36,686 nt of DNA from Halalkalicoccus subterraneus (GTDB lineage: Archaea > Halobacteriota > Halobacteria > Halobacteriales > Halalkalicoccaceae): the NCBI RefSeq assembly GCF_003697815.1, contig NZ_RDQG01000033.1, forward strand, positions 1 through 36,686, in the 5' to 3' direction. Shown in pieces: positions 24,321-31,894 of the stretch. The notes under the pieces are model-generated. The model saw only the letters and a program-made list of their open reading frames with translations. It did no database searches and had not been told where the DNA came from. The stretch's first letter is position 1, and every line of letters starts with the position of its first letter. A program made the translations under genes and the position numbers.

Positions 24321-25190
24321 CTAGACCAGCACGCGTTCGAGGGCGACGACTCGATCCGAATCCGCGTCGTGATCGCCCACGAGCCGCCCGAGACAGATCG
24401 CCGAGCCGTCCGGCGTGTAGCAGGCGACCAGCGGCTCCGTGTCGGGATCGCCCTCCGCGTCGATGACGCCCGGCGCGTACACCTGCGCGCCGTGTGCCAC
24501 CTCGTGGGCCGCATTCGGCGCGATCGTCACTCGCGGGAGATGCGACAGGGCGCGCTCGCCGGGGTCGATGACCTCCCTGAGGGGCCCCTCGTCGCCCTCC
24601 TCGGCGAAGGCGATCGCGTCGGCCAGATCGTACAGCGAGACCAACGAGGCGTCGTCGAACGGCGTCGTCCCCGTTCGCCGGAGGTGGCCCATGTGTGCGC
24701 CGGTCCCCAGCGCGAGGCCGATGTCGTGACAGAGCTTTCTGACGTACGTCCCGCTCTCACACCGGATCCGGAGGAGGGCGTTCCTGTCCTGCACTTCGAG
24801 CAGGTCGAGTTCGTGGACGGTCCGTACCCGCAACCGCCGGGCGACCGCGCTCTTTTTCGGCGGCTTCTGGTAGAGGGCGCCCTCGAATTCCCCGATCACC
24901 GCCTCGATGTCGGTCGGAGCCGGACCGTGGAGTTCGAGCACTGCGACGTACTCCTTGTGCCCCTCGAGAAACGCGGGTGCAAGGCGGGTCGCGGCGCCGG
25001 TCATGACGGGCAGACAGCCGGTCACCTTCGGGTCGAGCGTCCCGGCGTGGGCGGCCTTCTCGACGCCAAGCAGGTCCCGGATCCACGCCGAGACCTGGTG
25101 GGCGGAGGGGCCGGGCGGCTTGTCGAGGTTGACGACGCCGAACTCGACGAGCGAATCGAGGTCGCGATCGTCAGGTGGATCGCGAACCAT
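24321..25190 (-). CDS. truB: tRNA/rRNA pseudouridine synthase Cbf5/TruB
   Basis: Archaeal Cbf5-type enzyme that forms pseudouridine in rRNA as part of H/ACA RNPs and at tRNA U55. The 289-residue product has VVNLDKPPGPSAHQVSAWIR (residues ~19-38), the catalytic-Asp motif HAGTLDPKVTGCLPV (~48-62), KEYVAVLELHG, YQKPPKKSAVARRLRVRT and RCESGTYVRKLCHDIG. The C-terminal PUA domain runs from about residue 205 (VTIAPNAAHEVAHGAQVYAP). It overlaps the upstream cmk stop by 4 nt (ATGA), so the two are coupled. The cmk-cbf5 neighbourhood is conserved in many archaea. The trailing tRNA-Pro at 24114 is in the same direction but has its own promoter. Confidence 0.94.
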   Translation of the reverse strand: MVRDPPDDRDLDSLVEFGVVNLDKPPGPSAHQVSAWIRDLLGVEKAAHAGTLDPKVTGCLPVMTGAATRLAPAFLEGHKEYVAVLELHGPAPTDIEAVIGEFEGALYQKPPKKSAVARRLRVRTVHELDLLEVQDRNALLRIRCESGTYVRKLCHDIGLALGTGAHMGHLRRTGTTPFDDASLVSLYDLADAIAFAEEGDEGPLREVIDPGERALSHLPRVTIAPNAAHEVAHGAQVYAPGVIDAEGDPDTEPLVACYTPDGSAICLGRLVGDHDADSDRVVALERVLV

Positions 25191-25768
25191 CAGAACTCGT
25201 AGCGAACGTCCGTAACGGGGAAGGCTCCCTCGTCACCCGTCGGGTCGTAGCGCTCGGCGGCGGTCACGAGGAGGTCGGTCGTCTCCTCGGGCCCCCAGCG
25301 GGCGGTGTTGACCGCGAAATCGTAGATCGAGAGGTCGGTGATGTCGATCCCGTAATACTCCTCGTATCGGAGGCCCTCGCTCTTTGCCCGCGAACGCGTC
25401 TCCTCTCTTGCCTGCTCGACGGGTTTTCCCTCGCGGTCGGCGATGCGTTCGGCCCGGACGTCGATCGGGGCGTTGAGCCAGAGGCGTAGATCGGCGTACT
25501 CGGCGGCCATCCAGCCCGCGAGCCGGGATTCGAGGATCAGGTCGTCGCGTTCGGCGGCGAGCTCCCGAAGCCGGCGGTCCAAGTCCCGGTCGATGGCGTC
25601 GTCCTCCTCTGCGAGCGCGTTGAACTCCGAGAGCGAGAGCCCTCGTTCGGCGGCGAGCTCCCGGAAGACGTCGCCGCCGCTGACGTGCTCGTAGCCGAGC
25701 GCCCCGGCCAAGCCGGCCGCGGCGGTGCTCTTGCCACTGCCGGGCGGGCCCGAAACGGTGAGTAACAT
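25190..25768 (-). CDS. cmk: Cytidylate kinase, archaeal type
   Basis: Phosphorylates CMP and dCMP with ATP. The 192-residue protein has a P-loop [18 protein letters not shown] at residues ~4-21, then [20 protein letters not shown], the nucleotide-binding [18 protein letters not shown] and a basic lid [17 protein letters not shown]. The archaeal enzyme is shorter than bacterial Cmk. The ATG at 25768 is preferred to a GTG two codons upstream because TAAAAG at 25791-25796 lies about 25 nt away (leaderless). It is coupled by a 4-nt overlap to truB. Adenylate-kinase-like relatives are the alternative, but operon context supports Cmk. Confidence 0.92.
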   Translation of the reverse strand: MLLTVSGPPGSGKSTAAAGLAGALGYEHVSGGDVFRELAAERGLSLSEFNALAEEDDAIDRDLDRRLRELAAERDDLILESRLAGWMAAEYADLRLWLNAPIDVRAERIADREGKPVEQAREETRSRAKSEGLRYEEYYGIDITDLSIYDFAVNTARWGPEETTDLLVTAAERYDPTGDEGAFPVTDVRYEF

Positions 25769-25790
25769 ATCCACCCTCGCGGGGAGAGAG

Positions 25791-25796
25791 TAAAAG
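25791..25796 (-). promoter_or_regulatory. TATA box of cmk-truB
   Basis: Reads CTTTTA on the minus strand, about 25 nt before ATG 25768. It indicates that cmk-truB can be transcribed independently of the upstream EMC3-like gene. Confidence 0.55.
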
Positions 25797-25810
25797 AGGT
25801 TTCTATCCGC

Positions 25811-26728
25811 TCAGGCCGTCGGCGTCGTGCTGACGTTGAGCGATTTGCGAAGGATCTGGGTGAACGCCATCGAGCAGACGAAGTACCAGACGATCCACGC
25901 CTGCATCGGCCCGACGACCCCGCTCGTCCACTCGACTTCGCCAGCAAGCGGCATCACGACCGAGCCGAGGTCCTGGAGGTGGGTCGTCGCCCCTCGGGCC
26001 CCGATGGCCCAGTACATCCAGAGGAACACGGGGATGGTAAACAGCATGATCCAGACCATCGGGCGGAACTGCTCTTTGAGCATTCCCATCTGCTCGCCCA
26101 TCGCCTCCATCTGCTCCTGCTGGATGCGCTCCATGGCCTCCTCGTCGCCGCGCTCCTTGGCACGCTCGCGTTTGTCCTGGATCGCCTTCATCTTGCCCTG
26201 ATACTCGCTCATCTTCGAGGTGTTCATCAGGTTCGACTGCAGCAGCGAGGAGTACAGCCCCGTCACCAGCGCGAGGATGAGGATCACGGCATAGAAGGGC
26301 AACACCCCACTGATCGGACCGATCACGATGTTCATCGTCCCGCCGATGGCGTCGCGGGCGGGTCCCCACGCGTACCCCAGGAACGTCAGCGCGACCCCGC
26401 CGGCGGCTATCTTGTCCCATTTCGTCCAACTGGACTCGTCGTCGTCATCGGTACCGGCGCTCGTCGGACTCGCCGTCCCCGCCGCGTCGCCGTCGACGAC
26501 CGACCGGACCTCTTCGGGATCGCGGACCTCGAACCCCTCGTAGCCGTCGACCAGGATCCCCTTCTCGATCAGCCGACCCCACTGTCCGCTGGAGATATCG
26601 TCGCGGACGTCTGCCCACTCGACCTCCCGATCGCCGTCGTTGGATTCCCGCAGCACGACCGTGATGGCGTGCTCCATGCCGGGGTTTTCCTCGATCAGCG
26701 TCTGTACCTTCTCCGCGGTTCGTCCCAT
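25811..26728 (-). CDS. EMC3/TMCO1-type membrane insertase homologue (DUF106)
   Basis: A 305-residue membrane protein of the DUF106 family, the archaeal branch of the Oxa1/YidC/EMC3 superfamily thought to insert membrane proteins. Residues 1-85 form a cytosolic halophile-specific N-domain (MGRTAEKVQTLIEENPGMEH), followed by an acidic linker. Three membrane segments follow: VLPFYAVILILALVTGLYSS, WIMLFTIPVFLWMYWAIG and MQAWIVWYFVCSMAFTQILR. The first two are separated by a charged coiled coil (KMKAIQDKRERAKERGDEEA, continuing to GMLKEQ), as in EMC3. A GTTAATC element (26751-26757) lies about 26 nt before the ATG at 26728. Its position between adk and cmk is the usual archaeal arrangement. Confidence 0.92.
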   Translation of the reverse strand: MGRTAEKVQTLIEENPGMEHAITVVLRESNDGDREVEWADVRDDISSGQWGRLIEKGILVDGYEGFEVRDPEEVRSVVDGDAAGTASPTSAGTDDDDESSWTKWDKIAAGGVALTFLGYAWGPARDAIGGTMNIVIGPISGVLPFYAVILILALVTGLYSSLLQSNLMNTSKMSEYQGKMKAIQDKRERAKERGDEEAMERIQQEQMEAMGEQMGMLKEQFRPMVWIMLFTIPVFLWMYWAIGARGATTHLQDLGSVVMPLAGEVEWTSGVVGPMQAWIVWYFVCSMAFTQILRKSLNVSTTPTA

Positions 26729-26750
26729 TGCGCTCCGATAGGAAACCGGC

Positions 26751-26757
26751 GTTAATC
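26751..26757 (-). promoter_or_regulatory. TATA-like element of the EMC3-like gene
   Basis: Reads GATTAAC on the minus strand, centred about 26 nt before ATG 26728. It lies in the short gap after adk. Confidence 0.45.
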
Positions 26758-26764
26758 AACCTGT

Positions 26765-27388
26765 TTACTCGACGCGCTCGTCGACCGCGCTCTTGATGTC
26801 GTTCCAGACCTCGTCGGGCGCCTGCTCGCCGTCGATCCGGACGAAGCCCCCGTGGTCCTCGTAGTGTTCGATCACCGGCTCGGTGTTTTCCTCGAAGACG
26901 CGAAGGCGCTCCTTGACGGTGTCCTCAGTGTCGTCGTCGCGCTGGATCAGCCGCTCTCGAATCTCCTCGTCGTCCGGCATGTCGTACTCGGTGTGGTAGT
27001 TATCGCCCGTCTCGGGGTCGACCCGACGGCCAGTCAGCCGGTGGACGAGTTCGTCCTCAGGGACATCGAGATACAGCACCACGTCCAGGTCGGTGATCCC
27101 TTCGAGGTACTCGACCTGGGATTCGTTTCGCGGGTAGCCGTCCAGCACGTAGCCGTTGGCCGATTCGAGCGCCTCGCGGACGATCGCGTTGACCAGTTCG
27201 TCGGGGACGAGTTCGCCAGCCTCCATGTACTCCCGAGGGGTGCCGTGTTCGGTTTCCATGTCCTTGTTCGCGCGCAGCGCGTCGCCCGTCGTGACGTGCT
27301 CGATCCCGTACTCATCGGCGAGGTTCGAACTCTGGGTTCCCTTTCCCGCACCCGGCGCACCGACGATCAGGATCTGTGGCTGTGCCAT
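26765..27388 (-). CDS. adk: Adenylate kinase
   Basis: Interconverts ATP + AMP and 2 ADP. The 207-residue protein has the P-loop [19 protein letters not shown] (residues ~6-24), the AMP-binding HVTTGDALR and LVPDELV, the signature [11 protein letters not shown] (DGYPR), a lid with [19 protein letters not shown] (no zinc cysteines) and [17 protein letters not shown]. This is the long, bacterial-like form found in haloarchaea rather than the archaeal AdkA trimer. The ATG at 27388 has ATTAAA (27411-27416) about 26 nt upstream, so the transcript is probably leaderless. In many archaea adk follows secY directly; here about 5.9 kb lies between them. Confidence 0.96.
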   Translation of the reverse strand: MAQPQILIVGAPGAGKGTQSSNLADEYGIEHVTTGDALRANKDMETEHGTPREYMEAGELVPDELVNAIVREALESANGYVLDGYPRNESQVEYLEGITDLDVVLYLDVPEDELVHRLTGRRVDPETGDNYHTEYDMPDDEEIRERLIQRDDDTEDTVKERLRVFEENTEPVIEHYEDHGGFVRIDGEQAPDEVWNDIKSAVDERVE

Positions 27389-27410
27389 ACTCCCCCCTCT
27401 TCCCTCCAGC

Positions 27411-27416
27411 ATTAAA
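27411..27416 (-). promoter_or_regulatory. TATA box of adk
   Basis: Reads TTTAAT on the minus strand, about 26 nt before ATG 27388. It shows that adk has its own promoter independent of secY. Confidence 0.6.
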
Positions 27417-27523
27417 GAGATACAGGAACTCAGAACGGGCCACGAGACTCGTCCGAGCCCCCGGCAACACTCGCGGAGAAAACGACACGGTGAAGGCAAA
27501 GACGTGGGTGGATACATCCGAGA

Positions 27524-27661
27524 ATGAAATCGACGGAGAACGCCGAGCCGGTATCGAGCGGCGGAATCGGCGAGCGTTGGGCGCGACTCGACCGGGGATG
27601 GCGGGCGGTCGCGCTCGGACTCGCCGTCGTTGGACTGCAGTGGCTCCGCCAGATCATCTGA
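27524..27661 (+). CDS. 45-residue single-helix ORF overlapping the YeiH-type gene
   Basis: The frame runs from ATG 27524 to TGA 27659-27661. The product begins [20 protein letters not shown] and continues [20 protein letters not shown], ending LRQII. The second half is one amphipathic or membrane helix preceded by basic residues. The stop overlaps the transporter ATG as TGATG, the classical coupling arrangement. It may be a regulatory or accessory subunit, or a former N-terminal extension of the transporter separated by a frameshift. YeiH proteins do not need this extra helix, which favours a separate mini-protein. Confidence 0.5.
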   Translation: MKSTENAEPVSSGGIGERWARLDRGWRAVALGLAVVGLQWLRQII

Positions 27662-28641
27662 TGGGATTCCGGCAGCATCTTCCGGGAATCGGGACGCTTC
27701 TCGGCGTCGGTGTCGTGGCCCGGAGCATCGCGACACTGACGGGGATCAACGACCTCGTCCTCGCGATCGTCGCGGGCGTCCTGCTCGGCAATCTGGTTGG
27801 CATTCCGCCGTGGGCAGCCCGCGGCATCGAGAACCACAAGCTCTTCTTGGAGACCGGGATCGTCCTGCTCGGCGCGTCGATCGCGATCGAGGAACTGATC
27901 GGGGCCGGCCCGCTGGTCATCGCGCTGGTGATCGGAACGGTCGCGTTCGGCCTCCTGCTCGTGGAGGCGATCGCGCGCTACGGGTTCGGACTGCACGATC
28001 GGTCCGCCTCGTTGCTCGCCGCCGGCACGAGCATCTGTGGGGTTTCGGCGGTCGCAGCGGTCGGACAGGTCGTCGACGCGCGGGGCGATCAGCTCACCTA
28101 CGCGGCCGCGACGATCGTGCTGTTCGATGCGATCACCCTCGTTCTCTACCCGTTTCTGGGAGATCTGTTGGGACTCAGCGGCCGGGAGTTCGGCGTCTGG
28201 GCGGGCTTGAGCATGTTCAGCACCGGCCCGGTCGCCGCGGCGGGTTTCGCCCACTCGGCGGAGGCGGGCCAGTGGGCAACGGTGACGAAGCTCGCGCGCA
28301 ACACGCTGTTGGGAGCCGTCGTCGTCGCCTATTCGCTCGCCTACACGACGCGAAAGGCGAACGACCCCGGCGTGAAACGCCTCTGGCTGCAGTTCCCGAA
28401 GTTCCTCGTCGGGTTCCTGTCGGTCGCGGCCATCGCGAACGCCGGGGTGTTGACCTCCGCCTCGCTGGAGTCGATCGGGCGTGTCTCCGACTGGCTGTTC
28501 GTCCTCGCGTTCGTCGGGCTCGGACTCGAGATCCGACCGGCTCGAATGCGCGAAAGCGGCCTGACGCCGATCGCGATCGTCCTGTGTGCGTTCTGTACGA
28601 TAAGCGTCGTGACGCTGTCCGTCGTCCGCCTGCTCCTGTAG
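27661..28641 (+). CDS. YeiH/UPF0324 family putative membrane transporter
   Basis: A 326-residue integral membrane protein of the UPF0324 (YeiH) family, sometimes called putative sulfate exporters; the substrate has not been proven for the family. It has about ten helices, with the conserved blocks [18 protein letters not shown] (residues ~30-47), [20 protein letters not shown] (~60-79), [20 protein letters not shown] (~117-136), the charged [20 protein letters not shown] (~205-224) and [22 protein letters not shown] 27661 follows directly from the overlapping mini-ORF. The reading frame extends upstream without a start-supporting promoter and with non-coding composition. Confidence 0.88.
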   Translation: MGFRQHLPGIGTLLGVGVVARSIATLTGINDLVLAIVAGVLLGNLVGIPPWAARGIENHKLFLETGIVLLGASIAIEELIGAGPLVIALVIGTVAFGLLLVEAIARYGFGLHDRSASLLAAGTSICGVSAVAAVGQVVDARGDQLTYAAATIVLFDAITLVLYPFLGDLLGLSGREFGVWAGLSMFSTGPVAAAGFAHSAEAGQWATVTKLARNTLLGAVVVAYSLAYTTRKANDPGVKRLWLQFPKFLVGFLSVAAIANAGVLTSASLESIGRVSDWLFVLAFVGLGLEIRPARMRESGLTPIAIVLCAFCTISVVTLSVVRLLL

Positions 28642-28678
28642 TCCGTCGGCCTTTTACTCGCGCTCGCGTAGTCGGAGT

Positions 28679-29053
28679 ATGACGCGATTCAGCGCCGATT
28701 CCGAGGAGGACCGCCGAACCCTGTTCGCGGACGCGATAGCCGCCCACCGGGCCCGCGAAAGTCCGTTCTGCACGTTCGAAGCCGGTAACGGCGATCCGGC
28801 GTGGGTGCAGGTCGGCGGCGACACGCTGAACCTCGACTGCACCGACGCGGAACTGGATCGCCTCGAATCGCTGCTGAACGAGTTTTCGGCCTTCTCGATC
28901 GAGGGACTCACCAGTCCCGAGAACGCACAAGGGACGAACGTTCGGGTTCAGGTGTTCGCCGACGACGAGCGGATCGCCGCCTTCGTCGAGCGGTGTTTCC
29001 GTGACGTCTACGGGCAGCCCGACGAGTACGTCGCCTGGGCGAGTGAGGTCTGA
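28679..29053 (+). CDS. Conserved haloarchaeal protein, function unknown
   Basis: A 124-residue, acidic, soluble protein. No catalytic motif is recognised. The central part (WVQVGGDTLNLDCTDAELDR, then LESLLNEFSAFSIEG) and the end (FADDERIAAFVERCFRDVYG) look like a compact alpha/beta domain. Three cysteines (CTFEAG, LDCTD, ERCF) are not spaced as a metal ribbon. ATG 28679 has TTTTAC at about 28651-28656, roughly 25 nt upstream (leaderless). It follows the YeiH-type gene by 37 nt but with its own promoter. Confidence 0.72.
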   Translation: MTRFSADSEEDRRTLFADAIAAHRARESPFCTFEAGNGDPAWVQVGGDTLNLDCTDAELDRLESLLNEFSAFSIEGLTSPENAQGTNVRVQVFADDERIAAFVERCFRDVYGQPDEYVAWASEV

Positions 29054-29060
29054 GAGGGGC

Positions 29061-29189
29061 TTACTGCTCGATCTCGACCGGATCGGCCGCGAACAGCCAC
29101 GCCTCAGAGGAGCTCGCATCGCGGAGTTCGAGACCGTTGAATCGGTAGTACGCCGAAACGCGATCGACAGCGTCGTGTTGGAGGGACAT
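29061..29189 (-). CDS. 42-residue haloarchaeal mini-protein
   Basis: Minus-strand frame from ATG 29189 to TAA 29061-29063. The product begins MSLQHDAVDRVSAYYRFNGL and continues ELRDASSSEAWLFAADPVEI, ending EQ. It is acidic and has the pattern aromatic-G-x-E-L-x-D-A...AW seen in very short haloarchaeal proteins of unknown role. TTATTA at about 29216-29221 lies roughly 29 nt before the ATG, consistent with a leaderless gene. It converges with the gene at 28679-29053 (stops 7 nt apart). It is shorter than the limit used by many gene finders. Confidence 0.65.
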   Translation of the reverse strand: MSLQHDAVDRVSAYYRFNGLELRDASSSEAWLFAADPVEIEQ

Positions 29190-29280
29190 ATACCGAATAT
29201 CACTGATAGAACACATTATTATGATGTGGCTAGACATCGGTCATCCCGTACGGCCCGACGGCCCGGAGACGACGCGACGG

Positions 29281-29904
29281 TCAGAGTGACGTGGGGCCGC
29301 GATCACCGTCCCCGATCAGCAGGTGTGATCGCACGTACCCTTCGAGTCCCTCGAAGACGGGGTCGACCGGCCGGCCGGTCGTTACCCGCTGAAGGATCGC
29401 CCCGTTGATGGTCGTCACCAGGAACTCGGCGGTCGATTCGGGATTCACGTCCCGAAAGACGCCCTGCTCGACGCCCGAGCGAATGATGGCGGCGTACCGA
29501 TCGCGAAAGAGGCGGTCCGTTCGGTCGAACTGCTCGCGGTAGTCCGGATCATGAGCGGCCTGTGCCCGGAGTTCCACGAGAGTGCGCGCAAGCTCGATAT
29601 CGTCGTCCAACGGACCCGTTCGAGCCAGTTCGAGCGCCCGCCGGAGTCGGTCGTCGGGGGCCGCGTCGCCGTCCACTACCGAGGCCGTTTCGAACTCCTC
29701 GAGCAGGTAGCCCAAAAAATCAACGAGCAGGTCGTCCTTCCCGTCGTAGTGGTGGTAGATCAGGGAGACACTCTTCTCGAACTCCTCACCGATGCGGCCG
29801 ATCGTGAGATCCGCATACCCATGGGTGGATAACGCGCGATAGGTCGCCGCCATGAGTGCCTCACGGGTCCCTTCGGGGTCGTCGCGGAACCGTCTCAGGG
29901 TCAT
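29281..29904 (-). CDS. TetR/AcrR-family transcriptional repressor
   Basis: A 207-residue regulator. Residues ~12-60 form the TetR DNA-binding domain: TREALMAATYRALSTHGYAD, then LTIGRIGEEFEKSVSLIYHH (the helix-turn-helix) and YDGKDDLLVDFLGYLLEEF. The C-terminal domain (ERYAAII-like RDRYAAIIRSGVEQGVFRDV) is the ligand-binding and dimer part, with no clue to the ligand. ATG 29904 is favoured over a TTG at 29928, which lies in the operator. It is divergent from an ABC exporter it probably represses; a palindromic operator lies at 29910-29925. This arrangement is typical for drug or lipid-type efflux control. Confidence 0.92.
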   Translation of the reverse strand: MTLRRFRDDPEGTREALMAATYRALSTHGYADLTIGRIGEEFEKSVSLIYHHYDGKDDLLVDFLGYLLEEFETASVVDGDAAPDDRLRRALELARTGPLDDDIELARTLVELRAQAAHDPDYREQFDRTDRLFRDRYAAIIRSGVEQGVFRDVNPESTAEFLVTTINGAILQRVTTGRPVDPVFEGLEGYVRSHLLIGDGDRGPTSL

Positions 29905-29909
29905 ATTGA

Positions 29910-29925
29910 TTGAATATTCATTCAA
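29910..29925. promoter_or_regulatory. Probable TetR operator
   Basis: TTGAAT-ATTC-ATTCAA, an inverted repeat of 6-bp arms with a nested perfect palindrome TGAATATTCA (29911-29920). It lies 6 nt from the tetR-type ATG and 4 nt from the TATA element, so a bound dimer would block both divergent promoters. Confidence 0.68.
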
Positions 29926-29929
29926 CAAC

Positions 29930-29934
29930 TATAT
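29930..29934. promoter_or_regulatory. Single TATA element centred between two divergent genes
   Basis: TATAT (within CTATATC) lies 28-29 nt from both ATG 29904 (minus) and ATG 29961 (plus). No second AT-rich element with leaderless spacing is present for either gene, so it may serve both directions. Confidence 0.5.
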
Positions 29935-29960
29935 CACCTTCCATCCGCTTTTATCCGAGG

Positions 29961-30980
29961 ATGAATACGATCGAGGCAGCGGGCGTCGAACTGACTTACT
30001 CCGACGGAACCGAGGCGGTGAGAGGGATCGATCTGACGATCCCGGAGGGGGAGTTCTTCGGATTTCTCGGGCCGAACGGCGCGGGCAAGACGACGGCCAT
30101 CAAGACGCTGACGACTCTGTTGCGGCCGACGGCGGGGTCGATAACGGTAAACGGCTACGACGTCGTCGAGGAGCCCCGGTCAGTGCGCGCCTCCATCGGC
30201 TACATGGCCCAGGAGACCAGCATCGACGAGGAACTCACCGCCCGCGAGAACATTCGCTTCGCCTGCGAAGCCTACGGCGTCCCCCGCGACGAGCGCGCCA
30301 CCCGGATCGACGAACTGCTCGACCTCGTCGACCTCGCGGACGTCGCCGACAAACGCGCCGAGAGCTTCTCGGGTGGGATGCAAAAGCGCTTGGACGTCGC
30401 GATGGCGCTGGTACATCGCCCGCCGCTGGTCTTCCTCGACGAGCCGACCACCGGCCTCGACCCGAAGGCCCGCATCGACCTCTGGGAGTACTTTCGCGAG
30501 ATCAACCGCCAGGGGACGACGGTCTTTCTCACCACGCAGTATCTCGAGGAGGCCGACCAGCTCTGTGACCGGCTGTCGGTGATCCAAGATGGAACAATCG
30601 TCGCGACGGACTCGCCCGACGCGCTCAAATCCCAGGTCGGCGGCGACGCCCTTGAGATCACCCTCGAAGACGCGAGCGAGACGGAACGCGAACGCGCCCG
30701 CCGGGTCGCAGCCGAGTCCGGTCTGTTCGAGGGAGGATCGGTCGAAACCACCGAGGACGGGCTCAGTATCACGTCCAACCACGCCCGCCGGTCGGGGACC
30801 GACTTGCTGGTAGCCCTTCGGGACGCCGGATTCACCGTCGTCGGCTTCGACATCCGCTCGCCGACGCTTGACGACGTGTTTCTCGCGATCACCGATCAGA
30901 GGGCGGCCGACGACACGAGCGATAGCTCCGACGAGCGATCCCCCGCCGGGACCGAAGCCGAAATCGAGGTGGGCCAGTGA
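29961..30980 (+). CDS. ABC transporter ATP-binding protein (DrrA-type)
   Basis: A 339-residue nucleotide-binding subunit of an ABC-2 exporter. Walker A is GPNGAGKTT near residue 38, the Q-loop is YMAQETS, the signature SFSGGMQKR is near residue 135, Walker B plus catalytic Glu is LVFLDEPTTGLDP, and the switch region is FLTTQYLEEADQL. The C-terminal ~100 residues (DALEITLEDASE ... PTLDDVFLAITD) form the DrrA-like accessory domain, followed by an acidic tail. It ends by overlapping the permease start (GTGA). The substrate is unknown; drugs, lipids or polysaccharide are typical for this class. It is likely repressed by the adjacent TetR protein. Confidence 0.93.
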   Translation: MNTIEAAGVELTYSDGTEAVRGIDLTIPEGEFFGFLGPNGAGKTTAIKTLTTLLRPTAGSITVNGYDVVEEPRSVRASIGYMAQETSIDEELTARENIRFACEAYGVPRDERATRIDELLDLVDLADVADKRAESFSGGMQKRLDVAMALVHRPPLVFLDEPTTGLDPKARIDLWEYFREINRQGTTVFLTTQYLEEADQLCDRLSVIQDGTIVATDSPDALKSQVGGDALEITLEDASETERERARRVAAESGLFEGGSVETTEDGLSITSNHARRSGTDLLVALRDAGFTVVGFDIRSPTLDDVFLAITDQRAADDTSDSSDERSPAGTEAEIEVGQ

Positions 30981-31867
30981 GCACCGCCGAGGAGCGACCG
31001 GCCGGACGCGGAAACGGCTTTCTCGCCGACGTCTGGATCGTCCTCAAGCGCTGGTTGATCAAGACGACGCGCAACCCGTTCGTGGTGGTCTCGTCGCTGA
31101 TCCAACCGATCGTCTTTCTGGTGTTGTTCACCACGGTGTTCGGCCAGGTCACCGGCGACGCGCTTGCGGGGGCGCTCGGCGGCGAGATCAGCTATATCAC
31201 CTTCCTCGTTCCGGCGATCGTGATCCAGTCGGCGCTGGTCGCGGCCGCCGGCTCGGGGATCGGGCTGGTCGACGACATGGAAAGCGGGATGTTCGAGAAG
31301 ATGCTCGTCTCGCCGATCAGTCGGGGCGCGATGCTCCTCGGGAAGGCGCTCTCGGAAGTGGTTCGGATCGTCGTTCAGACGGTCATCATCCTCGCGCTGG
31401 GCTACGGCCTACTGTGGCTCGATACCGGTGGTGAGGTCGGTACCTACATCGAGACCGGCCTGCTCGGCGTGCTCGGTATCATCGGCGTCACGATCGTCTT
31501 CGCGGTCTGGTTTACCGCCTTCTCGAACATCGTCGCGCTCGTGACCCGCGATCAGGAGTCGACCATCATCGGCGCGAACCTGCTTCAGTTCCCGTTGCTG
31601 TTCGTCTCCAGTGCGTTCCTCCCCGTCGAGGCCCTTCCGGGCTGGGTGCGGGCGGTCGCGACGGTCAACCCGATCACCTACGGCGTCGACGCGGTCCGGG
31701 CGTTGATGCTCGGTCAGGACGTCCTGGCCGTCATCGACGTCTCGGCGTTCGGCGGGATCTGGAACACGCTGGTGCCGGCAGTTGCGATCCTGCTCGCGCT
31801 GGATCTCGTCTTGGGCGCAGTCGCGATACGGTATCTGAACCGCGCGTCGAGCTCACAGGTCGATTAG
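30977..31867 (+). CDS. ABC-2 type permease (DrrB-like)
   Basis: A 296-residue membrane subunit partnering the preceding ATPase. It has six helices and an N-terminal amphipathic segment (DVWIVLKRWLIKTTRNPFVV), then SSLIQPIVFLVLFTTVFGQV. The ABC-2 signature region is in the last third: LLQFPLLFVSSAFLPVEALP, then GWVRAVATVNPITYGVDAVR. The start is GTG at 30977, overlapping the ATPase stop by 4 nt. The C-terminal helix is ILLALDLVLGAVAIRYL. It acts in export from the cytoplasm; the substrate is not indicated by sequence. Confidence 0.93.
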   Translation: MSTAEERPAGRGNGFLADVWIVLKRWLIKTTRNPFVVVSSLIQPIVFLVLFTTVFGQVTGDALAGALGGEISYITFLVPAIVIQSALVAAAGSGIGLVDDMESGMFEKMLVSPISRGAMLLGKALSEVVRIVVQTVIILALGYGLLWLDTGGEVGTYIETGLLGVLGIIGVTIVFAVWFTAFSNIVALVTRDQESTIIGANLLQFPLLFVSSAFLPVEALPGWVRAVATVNPITYGVDAVRALMLGQDVLAVIDVSAFGGIWNTLVPAVAILLALDLVLGAVAIRYLNRASSSQVD

Positions 31868-31894
31868 ACCGAGCCGACCGGCGACCGGAAGCAT

